In this document: positions 16,486 to 25,730 of the stretch, one piece after another | Position numbering within the stretch: the stretch's first letter is position 1 | How the letters are laid out: every line of letters begins with the position of its first letter | Source: JAJTHY01 sp964458795 | GTDB taxonomy: Bacteria; Pseudomonadota; Alphaproteobacteria; Rickettsiales; Midichloriaceae | Length of the DNA: 53,687 nt | Reading direction: 5' to 3' | Assembly: GCA_964458795.1 (NCBI GenBank) | Contig: CAYWJW010000004.1 | Coordinates: 1 to 53,687 of the forward strand | Notes under the pieces: model-generated | Seen by the model: only the letters and a program-made list of their open reading frames with translations | What the model was told of the DNA's origin: nothing | Databases searched by the model: none | Made by a program: the position numbers and the translations under genes

Positions 16486-17535
16486 ATGAGTAAACCAGAA
16501 GCATTAAAAATTGCACTAGCACAAATCGAAAAAGCCCATGGCAAGGGCTCTATCATGAAACTAGGAGATAGGGATAGGGTTGATATTGCTGTCATCTCTA
16601 CAGGCTCTATTAGTCTTGATATAGCTCTTGGAGTTGGTGGATATCCTAGAGGTAGAGTTATTGAGATATACGGCCCAGAAAGCTCCGGCAAAACTACACT
16701 AACATTACATGCTATAGCAGAAGCTCAAAAAGCTGGGGGCATCTGTGCCTTCATTGATGCAGAGCATGCGCTTGACCCGATATATGCACGCAAACTTGGG
16801 GTTAACCTTGACGAACTAATTGTATCTCAACCTGATACTGGCGAACAAGCTTTAGAGATTGCAGATACCCTAATAAGATCAGGCGCATTTGATTTGATTG
16901 TGGTAGATAGTGTGGCAGCTCTTGTTCCAAGAGCTGAGATTGAAGGTGAAATGGGTGATAGTCATGTAGGTCTACAGGCAAGGCTCATGAGTCAAGCCCT
17001 CAGAAAACTAACCGCATCGATTTCAAAATCTCTCACTACAATCATCTTTATCAATCAAATTCGCATGAAGATTGGAGTTATGTTCGGTAACCCTGAGACT
17101 ACAACCGGGGGTAATGCTCTCAAGTTCTATTCATCTGTACGTTTGGATATAAGAAGAGTCGGATCTATTAAGGATAAAGAAGATGTAATCGGCAACCAAA
17201 CCCGTATTAAGGTTGTAAAGAATAAAGTTGCACCACCATTCAAAGTTGTGGACGTGGACATCCTATATGGTGAAGGCATCTCCAAACTTGGAGAGATCAT
17301 TGATCTTGGTGTAAAAGCTGAAATAATTGAGAAATCAGGCTCTTGGTTCTCATATGCCGGTGAGCGTATAGGTCAAGGACGTGAGAACGTTAAGCAATAT
17401 CTGAAAGAGAACCCTGAAATGGCTTCAGCGATTGAGAAGCGCATACGGGATAATAGTTCGATTGCAGATAAATTAGCTGACGATGTCGCAAATATTGCTG
17501 CACCTGAACCAGTGGATGAAGCTTCTGGTTTTTAA
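16486..17535 (+). CDS. recA: Recombinase RecA
   Basis: RecA forms filaments on single-stranded DNA, drives strand exchange and stimulates LexA cleavage where present. The 349-residue protein has Walker A GPESSGKTT (residues 63-71), the FIDAEHALD strand, the VPRAEIEGEMGDSHVGLQAR segment that includes loop L1, and TTGGNALKFYSS near L2. The C-terminus is short and ends EPVDEASGF. No obvious LexA operator (GAAC-type alphaproteobacterial box) is seen upstream, though I cannot exclude a divergent one. TatB follows after 146 bases. Confidence 0.98.
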   Translation: MSKPEALKIALAQIEKAHGKGSIMKLGDRDRVDIAVISTGSISLDIALGVGGYPRGRVIEIYGPESSGKTTLTLHAIAEAQKAGGICAFIDAEHALDPIYARKLGVNLDELIVSQPDTGEQALEIADTLIRSGAFDLIVVDSVAALVPRAEIEGEMGDSHVGLQARLMSQALRKLTASISKSLTTIIFINQIRMKIGVMFGNPETTTGGNALKFYSSVRLDIRRVGSIKDKEDVIGNQTRIKVVKNKVAPPFKVVDVDILYGEGISKLGEIIDLGVKAEIIEKSGSWFSYAGERIGQGRENVKQYLKENPEMASAIEKRIRDNSSIADKLADDVANIAAPEPVDEASGF

Positions 17536-17566
17536 AGATATGTTAGATCTCCTGACAAATAAAGTC

Positions 17567-17587
17567 ATTCCAGACTTGGTCTGGAAT
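17567..17587. repeat. Short perfect palindrome between recA and tatB
   Basis: ATTCCAGAC and GTCTGGAAT flank TTG. No T-run follows, so it is not a classic terminator. It resembles a fragment of the dispersed palindromes common in Rickettsiales intergenic DNA. Confidence 0.5.
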
Positions 17588-17654
17588 CTCATAAAGAATA
17601 AGAAGATGCTACAAACAGCTATTATACATGGCAGAGCGAGGAAAGACAGCAGCG

Positions 17655-17684
17655 CTAATTTTCTAAGTTTGCGGAGTATATATG
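17655..17684 (+). promoter_or_regulatory. Translation leader of tatB, shared with serS
   Basis: The 30 bases ending in the tatB ATG match those ending in the serS ATG (18761-18790) at about 25 positions. The last half is AAGTTT, two variable bases, then GGAGTATATATG. GGAG acts as the ribosome-binding site and fixes both starts. Confidence 0.55.
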
Positions 17685-17963
17685 CTTGATATAGCCATCT
17701 CTGAATTAATTCTAGTTGGGATAGTTGGTCTTTTAGTGCTTGGTCCTAAAGAGATGCTTTCAGCAATAAGGTCAGGGCGCAAAGCTATTGCAATCTTACG
17801 GAGCTACTATGAGGAATTCACAAATTACTTAACTAAAGAACTTGAGATAGACGATGATTACGTAAAAATAATCATGGATGATGAAGGTCATCCACAAAAA
17901 GTTTATGACCTTGAAAAAATTAGACCATATCTTAAAGAAGAAGAAAGAAATGACCCTGCATGA
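17682..17963 (+). CDS. tatB: Sec-independent translocase subunit TatB-like
   Basis: This is a component of the twin-arginine pathway that exports folded proteins and works with TatC in substrate recognition. The 93 residues comprise an N-terminal hydrophobic helix (ISELILVGIVGLLVLGPKEM), a GPKE hinge and an amphipathic, charged helix. The preceding E in ISEL and the GPK hinge are typical of TatA/TatB, and adjacency to tatC favours TatB. The protein is short for a TatB. The reading frame overlaps the tatC start by 14 bases. Confidence 0.88.
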   Translation: MLDIAISELILVGIVGLLVLGPKEMLSAIRSGRKAIAILRSYYEEFTNYLTKELEIDDDYVKIIMDDEGHPQKVYDLEKIRPYLKEEERNDPA

Positions 17964-18690
17964 GCATTTACACGAGCTGAAAATAAGGCTTTCTATATCG
18001 CTTGTAATTATGCTTGCCGCTATTGTTGTGAGCTATTTATATGCGGATGTGGTTTTCGGTCTTTTAGTAGAACCACTATCAGATGCATTAAAGTATGAAG
18101 GTATATCGAGAAAATTGATATATACAGGTCTTGCCGAAGCCTTTCTTACCAAAGTGAAGCTGGCAATTTTTACTGGTATATTGCTTACGTTTCCAATTAT
18201 AGCCTGGCAGCTTTACCGTTTTCTGGCTCCAGGATTATTTAGGCGAGAAAGGCGAGCATTTATACCATATCTAATATTTTCGCCGCTGCTATTCTTTGCC
18301 GGCGCATTTTTAGTATATGCTTATATAATGCCCCTGGCCTGGTCGTTCTTCTTGAGCTTTGAGTCTGAGCTTTCTACCTCTTTACCGCTAGTGTTTGAAG
18401 CTAGGATAAGTGAATATATTTCGATTGTTATCACCATGATAATCGCATTTGGAGTGGCATTCCAATTACCTCTTGTTCTAATCCTTCTGGTACAAGTAGG
18501 GTTGATTGAGGTTGAGAGATTAATTGCATTTCGCCGATATGCAATAGTTCTCATCTTCCTTCTCGCGGCAATAATTACGCCGCCTGATGTACTAAGTCAA
18601 GTTGCGCTAGCACTTCCTTTAGTCTTGCTTTATGAAATATCTATTCTAATATGCAAAAGGCTTAAAAAGCAACCTAGTTACTGTCCTTAA
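17950..18690 (+). CDS. tatC: Sec-independent translocase subunit TatC
   Basis: This is the multispanning receptor of the Tat pathway in the inner membrane. From the ATG at 17950 the protein is 246 residues and starts MTLHEHLHELKIRLSISL, which matches the TatC N-terminus (the HL.ELR.R motif). A longer in-frame extension begins at 17878, inside tatB, and is not TatC-like. About six membrane segments are visible, with the conserved FYRFLAPGLFRRERRA-like loop (YRFLAPGLFRRERR). It overlaps tatB, so translation is coupled. Confidence 0.95.
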   Translation: MTLHEHLHELKIRLSISLVIMLAAIVVSYLYADVVFGLLVEPLSDALKYEGISRKLIYTGLAEAFLTKVKLAIFTGILLTFPIIAWQLYRFLAPGLFRRERRAFIPYLIFSPLLFFAGAFLVYAYIMPLAWSFFLSFESELSTSLPLVFEARISEYISIVITMIIAFGVAFQLPLVLILLVQVGLIEVERLIAFRRYAIVLIFLLAAIITPPDVLSQVALALPLVLLYEISILICKRLKKQPSYCP

Positions 18691-18760
18691 ATAGCTATGG
18701 ATCTTCTTGAGAGGTTACGAGATAAAAAGTCTCATGCCTAGCATGATATAATTTGTGAAG

Positions 18761-18790
18761 CCAATTTTTCAAGTTTATGGAGTATATATG
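18761..18790 (+). promoter_or_regulatory. Translation leader of serS, shared with tatB
   Basis: The ribosome-binding site GGAG lies 7 bases before the ATG at 18788. This decides the start against the longer in-frame ATG at 18755. See the matching element before tatB. Confidence 0.55.
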
Positions 18791-20056
18791 CACGATATTA
18801 AGTTAATCAGGGAAACCCCTGAAGTTTTTGATAAGGGTATGGAAAAGCGAGGGCTTCCTATTAGATCCGCGGAGATTTTAAGTATTGATGAAAAAGTGCG
18901 CGCAAAACTCACAAATGTGCAGTCTCTGCAAAGTAGACGCAATGAGATTGCTCGTGAGATCCCAGCTTATAAGAAAGAAGGAAAAAGCGTAGATTCTCTG
19001 TTCAAAGAAGCTGAAAATCTTAAAGCTAATATCCCGCAACTCGAAGCCGAGATAGATGAGCTTAAAGAGCAGCTCTATGATATTCTTATCAGCACTCCAA
19101 ACATCCTGGCAGATGAAGTGCCTATAGGTAAGGATGAGGAGGATAATCAGGAAATCAGGAAGTGGGGAGATATACGACAATTTGACTTTACTCCATTAGA
19201 GCACTTTGACATTGGAGAAAAGCTTGGGCTTATTGATTTTGAGCAAGCAGCCAAGGTTTCTGGTTCTCGCTTTGTATATTTAAAAGGCGCACTAGCTCAC
19301 CTAGAGCGCGCTTTAGCTAGTTTTATGCTTGATATCCATACTAGTGAATTCGGATATACAGAAGTTGTCCCTCCGCACATAGTGAGAGCAGAAGCCTTAT
19401 TTGGAGTTGGTCAACTACCAAAGTTTGAAGAAGATGTGTTCAAAACCACTAGTGATCACTATCTGATTTCAACGTCTGAGGTTTCACTTACTAACCTTGT
19501 CCTTGATAAGATTATAGCTGAGGAAGAGCTACCGCTCCGGTTCACCGCATATACTCCATGTTATAGGTCGGAGGCAGGCAGCGCAGGGAGAGATACTAGA
19601 GGTATGATACGCTTGCATCAATTCTCTAAAGTAGAGTTGGTTAGTATCACACGCGCTGAAAATTCTAAAGCAGAGCATGAACGCATGGTAGGAGCTGCTG
19701 AAACTGTACTCCAGCGCTTAAATCTACCTTATAGAGTCATGCAACTCTGCTCTGGAGATACTAGTTTTTCTTCACTACGCACCTATGATATTGAGGCTTG
19801 GTTACCTGGGCAAAATAGATATCGTGAAATCTCAAGTTGCTCCAACTGTGGTGATTTCCAAGCACGCAGGCTTAAAGCTCGCTACAAAGAGTTACATGGC
19901 AACAAGAATTTCCTAGTGCACACGCTTAATGGTTCTGGACTACCAATTGGTAGAACAATAGTTGCAATCATCGAGAATTATCAGAACAAAGATGGTAGCA
20001 TTACGATTCCAGAAGTGTTAGTAGAATATATGGGTGGAATAACTAAAATAGGATAG
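18788..20056 (+). CDS. serS: Seryl-tRNA synthetase
   Basis: This class II synthetase charges tRNA-Ser, and also tRNA-Sec where that exists. The protein is 422 residues from ATG 18788. The N-terminal coiled-coil tRNA-binding arm spans about residues 35-100 (SLQSRRNEI...KKEGKSVDSLFKEAENLK). Motif 2 is FTAYTPCYRSEAGSAGRDTRG, with the substrate-binding segment RLHQFSKVEL. Motif 3 is seen as HTLNGSGLPIGRTIVAIIEN. It is followed after 5 bases by the RDD gene. Confidence 0.97.
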   Translation: MHDIKLIRETPEVFDKGMEKRGLPIRSAEILSIDEKVRAKLTNVQSLQSRRNEIAREIPAYKKEGKSVDSLFKEAENLKANIPQLEAEIDELKEQLYDILISTPNILADEVPIGKDEEDNQEIRKWGDIRQFDFTPLEHFDIGEKLGLIDFEQAAKVSGSRFVYLKGALAHLERALASFMLDIHTSEFGYTEVVPPHIVRAEALFGVGQLPKFEEDVFKTTSDHYLISTSEVSLTNLVLDKIIAEEELPLRFTAYTPCYRSEAGSAGRDTRGMIRLHQFSKVELVSITRAENSKAEHERMVGAAETVLQRLNLPYRVMQLCSGDTSFSSLRTYDIEAWLPGQNRYREISSCSNCGDFQARRLKARYKELHGNKNFLVHTLNGSGLPIGRTIVAIIENYQNKDGSITIPEVLVEYMGGITKIG

Positions 20057-20061
20057 GTTTT

Positions 20062-20640
20062 ATGCAAGAAAATGACCAAGTAGTCAAATACTCAACTCTA
20101 AATAAGCGAGTAATTGCCGCTGCTATTGATATCTTCATATTGATGCTAATACTAGCTCCAATTATGAACCCACTCTCTAATTATATATTTGACGGGCGCG
20201 GGGCTGACGTTCTGCTTAACGAGCTTTCAATAGAAGCAGGTGGGGATACCATTGTAACTGGTGAGATGGTATATAATAAATTTAGTCAGGAAGGGTTTTT
20301 CCGTAAATATTTTATCGTTCAGCTTATAACCTTGAGTATAATGTGCGCCTATACCTTAGGATTTTGGATTAGATATGGAACAACTCCGGGTAAGTGGGCA
20401 ACTGGCTGCAGGATTGTGGATGCTAAAACTTTGGAGAAGCTGAGCTATAAACAAGCAATCGCGCGTTTGTTTGGCTATGGTATATCCGCGATCCCAATAG
20501 GACTAGGCTTTGTGATGATAGCATTCAGCGAAACCAAACAAGGCCTGCACGATAAACTTGCAGGGACCGCAGTAGTCAACTTTAAACATAACTTCACAAA
20601 GTTTGAAGCGTTTAGAAATCGACTACTTGGTCGCCGTTAG
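20062..20640 (+). CDS. RDD family integral membrane protein
   Basis: The 192 residues include an N-terminal KRVIAAAIDIFILMLILAP segment in which the usual R..A..ID pattern of RDD proteins is present. A second membrane span follows (FIVQLITLSIMCAYTLGFW), then the loop GTTPGKWATGCRIVD, characteristic of the family, and a third span. The C-terminal part has SETKQGLHDKLAGTAVV, the conserved RDD ending. The function is unknown; some family members act in ion transport. It is cotranscribed with serS and followed directly, on the other strand, by the 1507-residue gene. Confidence 0.85.
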   Translation: MQENDQVVKYSTLNKRVIAAAIDIFILMLILAPIMNPLSNYIFDGRGADVLLNELSIEAGGDTIVTGEMVYNKFSQEGFFRKYFIVQLITLSIMCAYTLGFWIRYGTTPGKWATGCRIVDAKTLEKLSYKQAIARLFGYGISAIPIGLGFVMIAFSETKQGLHDKLAGTAVVNFKHNFTKFEAFRNRLLGRR

Positions 20641-20641
20641 A

Positions 20642-23600
20642 CTATATACCTTTATCTTCAGACTTGGGAACATTACTATATGCATAAGCATAGCTTAAAC
20701 TCATAATAATTGCTGTACTAACTACCTTAAGCGCTAGCTCCGGAAGTTTTGTGCGTTCTGCCAGTTTAGGAGCAGACAACTCTGTAGCATAGCAAGCAGC
20801 AGCAACCAAGAGTGTATTAGCTATCTTGGACCTCAACAATTGAGAACCTGTACTATTAGGTGTGCCAATCAAAGCAGCTAACGGAGCAGCAACACCTAAA
20901 TAGCGATAAACACCAGGCTTTGGTGCTGCAGTAATACCAAACCCAGCCAAGAAGCAAAGAGTACTAAATACCCCTATCCCTCGTCTCTGCGCCGCAATAG
21001 AAGCTTTATCCTCTTTAGGCGAAGATTCGGGTGTAGTGGTAGATGCCTTAGTTGTGCTAGGCGTAGTGGTGGTAGTGGTAGGTGTAGTTGTACTAGTAGT
21101 GGTGGTGGTTGTCGTTGTAGCACTCTTACTATTAGAAGCAGCAGGAGTTGTGGTAGCAACAGTAGCTGCCTTCTTTGTAGTATCAATAGTTGTTGTAGTC
21201 GACGAAATAACCTTGCTAGGAGAAGGAGAGCTTGCGCCTGTAGCCTTAGCGTTTGAGTTAATTGTCGTTGTCGCAATATTATCTTTTTTAGGCATACTAG
21301 GAGTTACTGTAATATTAGGAGTAGTGGTAGCTGCAACAGCAGTGCCACTTGGCACTGGAGTACCCGCTGTGGTATTAGCAGGTAGTGTAGCAGGATAGGT
21401 AGTCCCTGAAGTTTTTACACGACTTCTACCACCTCTACCGCCTTCTCTAGAGATAGGGGCAGGCATACGATTATCTGTCTTCTTTCTTTCCTGTTCCTGT
21501 TTAACAGCATCAATCTTTTCTTGCTTTACCCTGGCTGCTTCAGCCTCATCTTCGGCTTTCTTCGCAGCTAGTTCTGCCTTTGCTTTCGCAGCTAATTCCC
21601 TTTCGGCTTTAACACTCTCTATGACTTCTTTGAAGGTATAAAATTTATTCAACGGAATCATTCCTTTTTCTGGGTCGGCTATAAAGACGTTTTTTACAAG
21701 TAACGGATTTACCTGTGCGTTTTGCGCTTGCGCTATGTTGCTATTACATGCCATAGCAGGATCCATAGTTGCATGTATTAGCCAGTCAGCACCACCCGCC
21801 CTGACATAGAAGTACTCATTGCCAGGAAATGCATGTGTATCCCACGGATATTGTGTGCATAGCAGATCATCTTTATGCTCTTCCGGCAACAGTTCTGCTG
21901 GATCAGTTTTTGAAAAACCTACTGTGATCTTTCTTCCGTCTGCAGTTTCAAAAACCGGCTTTGGATCTTCTGGAGCATTATTCTGGTATTTACCAAATAC
22001 TTGCGTAGCGCCCAAAGAAAGCCAACAGAATTCTATGTGTGAAATCTCAAAATTATTTTCCTTCACAAGGTCTTCATAAACACTTATAAGAGCCTCTGCC
22101 TGCAAAGGCACAACTTCCGGACATAAAGACCATGCTCCAAGACCTGCACCAACTGCTCTTACATAAGCTTTGTTAGCAAGACCTTTTGCGGTTTCACTGT
22201 TAGCAATTAAAGCAGCTTCAATAGAAGGCCGCACTGCTTTTTTAAACGCTTCTAGATTAAAGTAAGCAGGGCTATCTTTTGTCGCTATAGGCCTACCTTG
22301 TTCCAGAAGGGTATGCTTGTCAGAATATACAGTCTTAGGATCTTTACTAGGATCAGCATTTTTCTCTTCCCTTGCTTTCTTATTTCCCTCATGAATAACT
22401 TTAAGGTATTTATCAGGATGAGCTTTTGCATCTTCTTGCACAGCTTCATAGTGTGCGTCGCCTTTAATAGCAACCACTAATGGGTATTCAGCCGCTCCTC
22501 TTTCTTCAAGCCTAGGCCCTATCACTGCTGAAACCATGCCTTCCTTAGCGTACTTCCCTTCTACTCCTGGAATTCCGTCATTGTTTTTATCACCCTGGTT
22601 AATGAAGGTAGTAGCATTATGTACTGTAAGCATGCGAGCGTGCAATCTTTCAGTTGGCGTTAACCACATAGTATTATTAGGATCTTTCTTCTGCAACTTA
22701 GCATCAACTGCTGCCGAAGATCTTTTGCAGATTACTGTGCCATCTTGTAAAATGCATGTTATCTTACGGTCCCCTCCCTGATAGTTTACTATTGGGCGAT
22801 TGGCAATCAACCGCTCTATGTATTTAGCCAAGTATATGCCTTCATCTGTGACCATGTCTTTGTATAAAGCATTGTCTTTGTGCTCGTACAGATATTGCAA
22901 CATCTCAGCAGCTGTCGATTGATTAACAACTACACTTGCTGAGTTAAATTGATGAACTACTCGCTCTTCAGACTTAATATGATCACCAACTTCGCCACTA
23001 TCTTTAACAGAAAGGTTAGCTTTGGTTTTATACGCCCGCAGCTGCTTAGCATACTCTCTCTTACCCTCTTCTACATTATCAGCACTCAAGTAGTTCACGT
23101 TACTCTGATGAATCGTGCTAATATCAATATTTATTCTATCCTCTTCACCTACTCTACAAACTAGCTGTTTCTCTTCCTTTTTAGCCTTTTCCCTAGCCTC
23201 TTTCTTAGCTTGTTCCCTAGCCTTTTCCTTGATTTGCAGCCTAGCTAACTCTGTTGCTTTTTTCTTATATTCTGCTTCGGCTTCAACTCTTCTCTTATCT
23301 GCTGCACCCCTAGCTTCTCTAGTGGCTTCCGCTAGTTCTTCATCACTCCTAATATTAGCTATGACTTCCTCAAAAGGATAAAGATTGTTTAATGGGATCA
23401 TTCCTCGTTGTGGATCTGCTATATAGATCTGCTCAGCGGCAAGCTCATTTACCAATGGGTTTTGCACTTGTGGTATGGTGGTATTACAAGCCATATCAAT
23501 ATTACTTGATGCGCCTAGACACAATGATTGTACACATAATAGTTTGTCTTCATGTCCGCTCGGTAGTAGAGCTGAAGCGTGAGTTTTTGAAAAGCCTATT

Positions 23601-25165
23601 GAAACACTATTACCTTTAGTTTCAAAAGATTTATTGGAAACTGATGCTGTAGCAGGAAAATAACAAAACTCAATGTGCGAAATGCCTTCACATGAGATCT
23701 GGCTTAATACTTCTCGATAAGCCTCTACCAAAGCTTTAGCTTGATAAGGTAGAGCTTCACGACATAAACCCCACGCTTCTAATTCCTGGCCAACTACTCT
23801 TAAATAGTTCTTTTTATGATTTGATCCTATAACACTTTTAGATATCAACTCACCTTCTATAACAACTTCGATTAACCTTTTAAACGCATCTAAGTTTAAG
23901 TAAGATGTAGGATTACCTGTTCCATAAAGATTTAGGCTACCAGGTGCAGCATATACCGTATTATCTTCTGCATTTTTTGGATCTGTAACCCTTCTCATCT
24001 TAATAATTTTAAGATATTTTCCAGGATTCCTTTCTGCATCTGCTCCTACAGCTTTGTAATACGACTGTGTTGTTCTATCATAAGGTATATTATTAAGCCC
24101 AATGTGCTTAGCTATTATTCCTAGAGCACTATTTTCATCCGGCAATTCACTCTTTTCATAAGTAACTAGCAATGGATATTCAAGCGCACTCATCTTTTCA
24201 AGTCTGGGACCAATTAATGCCGAAACAACCCCTTCTTCAGCATACTCGCCTCTTTTTCCCCAATCGCCTTTATTTTGCTCCCTTCCATCATTAATAAAAG
24301 TACTAGCGCTACTCACTGTAAGGAAGCGTAAAAACAACCGTTCATCTGGGGTAAGCAATGTCTTCCCATCGCCCCTCTCCAATGCTTCGTTAGTACGTAA
24401 CCGCTTAATAAACCCAGCCAAGTCCATATCTGTATACAAAGGATTGCTCTTGTTCATATTCAGATATTCCTGCATCATATTTGCAGCTGATTCGCTAACA
24501 ACTACACTTGTAGATTTGAATTGAGCAAGCACACGACCTTCGCTTACAATGTGGTCATTGACTGTGCCATCATCCTTAATAGCAAGGTTATTTGTAGTTT
24601 CATATTTACGTAATTTTTTAACACGTCCATTATCACCATCAAGATATTCTTGATTCTTCCTTTGAATATCTTCAAAGGTAAGTTCTATTCTTCCTTCCTC
24701 TACTGGAGGTTTGTTAAGATCATTATCAAGACCAAGTGTAGAAACAGGAGCAACATCCCCTGCTTCCGCAGCTATTACTACTTCCTTTCTTTTCCTCTTT
24801 ACCTTTGGGGTTGTGGCTGTTGCATTTTTAGGCCCTTTTACTCCAAGCTCTTCTTGCTGCCTTTCCTCAACAGCTTTCTTTTCTTCAGCATCAGCTTTAA
24901 CTATCGCCTCACCTATTGAAGAAGTTGATTGCACGTTAGGGTTCTCTTCTACTTTCTCTTCTACTTTCTCTTCTACTTTCTCTTCTACTACCTTACTTGC
25001 ATCATGTGCAACTACTGTAGGTTGAGCAGCATCGCCTCCCCCTGCACCAGCTGTACTTAAGGGATCTACCTGATTTTCTGACACAACTACGCCAGATGGC
25101 GCACCTTCTGGCGTAGTAGCCTCGTCACTGTTTGGTAGCACTCCTGTACTTGACCTATCTAACAT
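20642..25165 (-). CDS. Unknown 1507-residue protein, duplicated domain plus Thr-rich linker and hydrophobic tail
   Basis: I do not recognise this family. There are four parts. Residues 1-155 are acidic and disordered-looking, with a KVEE repeat. Residues about 158-612 and 672-1182 are two copies of one domain: both contain EEGVVSALIGPRLE or KEGMVSAVIGPRLE, IGFSKT or VGFSKT followed by LLP, MACN..I.Q.QN, and IADPxxGMIPLN. Two highly charged helices (RVEAEAEYKKKA and AELAAKKAEDEAEAARVKQE) join the copies and follow them. About 1240-1388 is Thr/Ser/Pro low complexity, and the tail (1390-1507) is hydrophobic (TLCFLAGFGITAAP, VSTAIIMSLSYAYAY). It has AAAGG before the ATG. No signal peptide is seen. 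A membrane-tethered or secreted host-interaction role is inference. Confidence 0.75.
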   Translation of the reverse strand: MLDRSSTGVLPNSDEATTPEGAPSGVVVSENQVDPLSTAGAGGGDAAQPTVVAHDASKVVEEKVEEKVEEKVEENPNVQSTSSIGEAIVKADAEEKKAVEERQQEELGVKGPKNATATTPKVKRKRKEVVIAAEAGDVAPVSTLGLDNDLNKPPVEEGRIELTFEDIQRKNQEYLDGDNGRVKKLRKYETTNNLAIKDDGTVNDHIVSEGRVLAQFKSTSVVVSESAANMMQEYLNMNKSNPLYTDMDLAGFIKRLRTNEALERGDGKTLLTPDERLFLRFLTVSSASTFINDGREQNKGDWGKRGEYAEEGVVSALIGPRLEKMSALEYPLLVTYEKSELPDENSALGIIAKHIGLNNIPYDRTTQSYYKAVGADAERNPGKYLKIIKMRRVTDPKNAEDNTVYAAPGSLNLYGTGNPTSYLNLDAFKRLIEVVIEGELISKSVIGSNHKKNYLRVVGQELEAWGLCREALPYQAKALVEAYREVLSQISCEGISHIEFCYFPATASVSNKSFETKGNSVSIGFSKTHASALLPSGHEDKLLCVQSLCLGASSNIDMACNTTIPQVQNPLVNELAAEQIYIADPQRGMIPLNNLYPFEEVIANIRSDEELAEATREARGAADKRRVEAEAEYKKKATELARLQIKEKAREQAKKEAREKAKKEEKQLVCRVGEEDRINIDISTIHQSNVNYLSADNVEEGKREYAKQLRAYKTKANLSVKDSGEVGDHIKSEERVVHQFNSASVVVNQSTAAEMLQYLYEHKDNALYKDMVTDEGIYLAKYIERLIANRPIVNYQGGDRKITCILQDGTVICKRSSAAVDAKLQKKDPNNTMWLTPTERLHARMLTVHNATTFINQGDKNNDGIPGVEGKYAKEGMVSAVIGPRLEERGAAEYPLVVAIKGDAHYEAVQEDAKAHPDKYLKVIHEGNKKAREEKNADPSKDPKTVYSDKHTLLEQGRPIATKDSPAYFNLEAFKKAVRPSIEAALIANSETAKGLANKAYVRAVGAGLGAWSLCPEVVPLQAEALISVYEDLVKENNFEISHIEFCWLSLGATQVFGKYQNNAPEDPKPVFETADGRKITVGFSKTDPAELLPEEHKDDLLCTQYPWDTHAFPGNEYFYVRAGGADWLIHATMDPAMACNSNIAQAQNAQVNPLLVKNVFIADPEKGMIPLNKFYTFKEVIESVKAERELAAKAKAELAAKKAEDEAEAARVKQEKIDAVKQEQERKKTDNRMPAPISREGGRGGRSRVKTSGTTYPATLPANTTAGTPVPSGTAVAATTTPNITVTPSMPKKDNIATTTINSNAKATGASSPSPSKVISSTTTTIDTTKKAATVATTTPAASNSKSATTTTTTTTSTTTPTTTTTTPSTTKASTTTPESSPKEDKASIAAQRRGIGVFSTLCFLAGFGITAAPKPGVYRYLGVAAPLAALIGTPNSTGSQLLRSKIANTLLVAAACYATELSAPKLAERTKLPELALKVVSTAIIMSLSYAYAYSNVPKSEDKGI
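24944..24991 (-). repeat. 12-bp tandem repeat inside the 1507-residue gene
   Basis: CTCTTCTACTTT occurs three times perfectly and once nearly. It is in frame and codes for repeated K-V-E-E. Because the unit is a multiple of three, copy-number change would alter length, not frame. Confidence 0.85.
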
Positions 25166-25423
25166 ATTAAACCTTTCAATATCATTTAATTCATGCGCAT
25201 ATATTACCGCAAATTACTACAGATTACAAGCAAGTATTATAAAAAATACTTGAACTACAAGACATAAATATTTTTCACCTGTTTTATCAGGTAGAGGCCG
25301 CATATTTCCTGGGATTTATCTTTAAATAACAGGTGAAAGCAGGAGATTACCTGGTCTTGGACCTGATTTCGGGATTAGACTTGTAACTAAAACCATATTC
25401 AGATAACGGGGCCACCTTTATTT

Positions 25424-25549
25424 CTCGTTTGCCCTGAGGAGTTGCGAAGCAACGTCTTGAAGGGTTGGTTAGGATTGCTTGTTCACTCCGCATATACCCC
25501 TTCAAAAGCCCTTCGAGACGTTGCTTCGCAACTCCTCAGGACGAACGGG
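25424..25549. repeat. Long inverted repeat of family D (variant)
   Basis: The left arm 25424-25466 and right arm 25507-25549 pair over about 43 bases with few mismatches. Each arm itself contains a small palindrome, GTTGCGAAGCAAC, next to CCTGAGGAG. It appears inserted between the two parts of the repeat C region. Confidence 0.75.
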
Positions 25550-25639
25550 GAGTGCGCTCTCTTCAGGGCGAACTGGAAATAAAATTACTTTTTAATCCCG
25601 AACTGAAGTTTGCTGGGGGATTATCCATACTTCTTTTAT

Positions 25640-25703
25640 CTTATCTTTACCAGTATAGCTTGCAAAACAAGCCCTATGGAAGTCCCTAGCAAAAATATTT
25701 TTT
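25640..25703 (+). repeat. Intergenic repeat C, copy 3
   Basis: This reads CTTATCTTTACCAGTATAG, a spacer, CTATGGAAGTCCC, then AAAAATATTTTTTAA. It is the most divergent of the four copies on the left side. Confidence 0.6.
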
Positions 25704-25730
25704 AACGGCTACAGGCAATTGTTTTTACAG

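Larger units (their letters stand above)
25166..25730. other. 565-base gap holding repeats, no gene
   Basis: The right part of this gap contains the inverted repeat at 25424-25549 and repeat C copy 3 at 25640-25703. A segment around 25265-25360 shares AACAGGTG and GAAAGCAGGAG with the gap at 3994-4353. The frame crossing 25465-25689 is just palindrome and repeat sequence. Confidence 0.6.

Noticed and set aside
17483..17689. Frame from the recA end towards tatB
   Set aside because: It overlaps recA out of frame, crosses a palindrome and ends at the tatB start; no family resemblance.
21036..21398. Plus-strand frame with very Val-rich product
   Set aside because: It is the antisense of the Thr-codon tract of the 1507-residue gene and follows only from codon repetition.
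24944..24991. CRISPR-like direct repeats
   Set aside because: The 12-bp units are contiguous, coding and without spacers; no cas genes are present.
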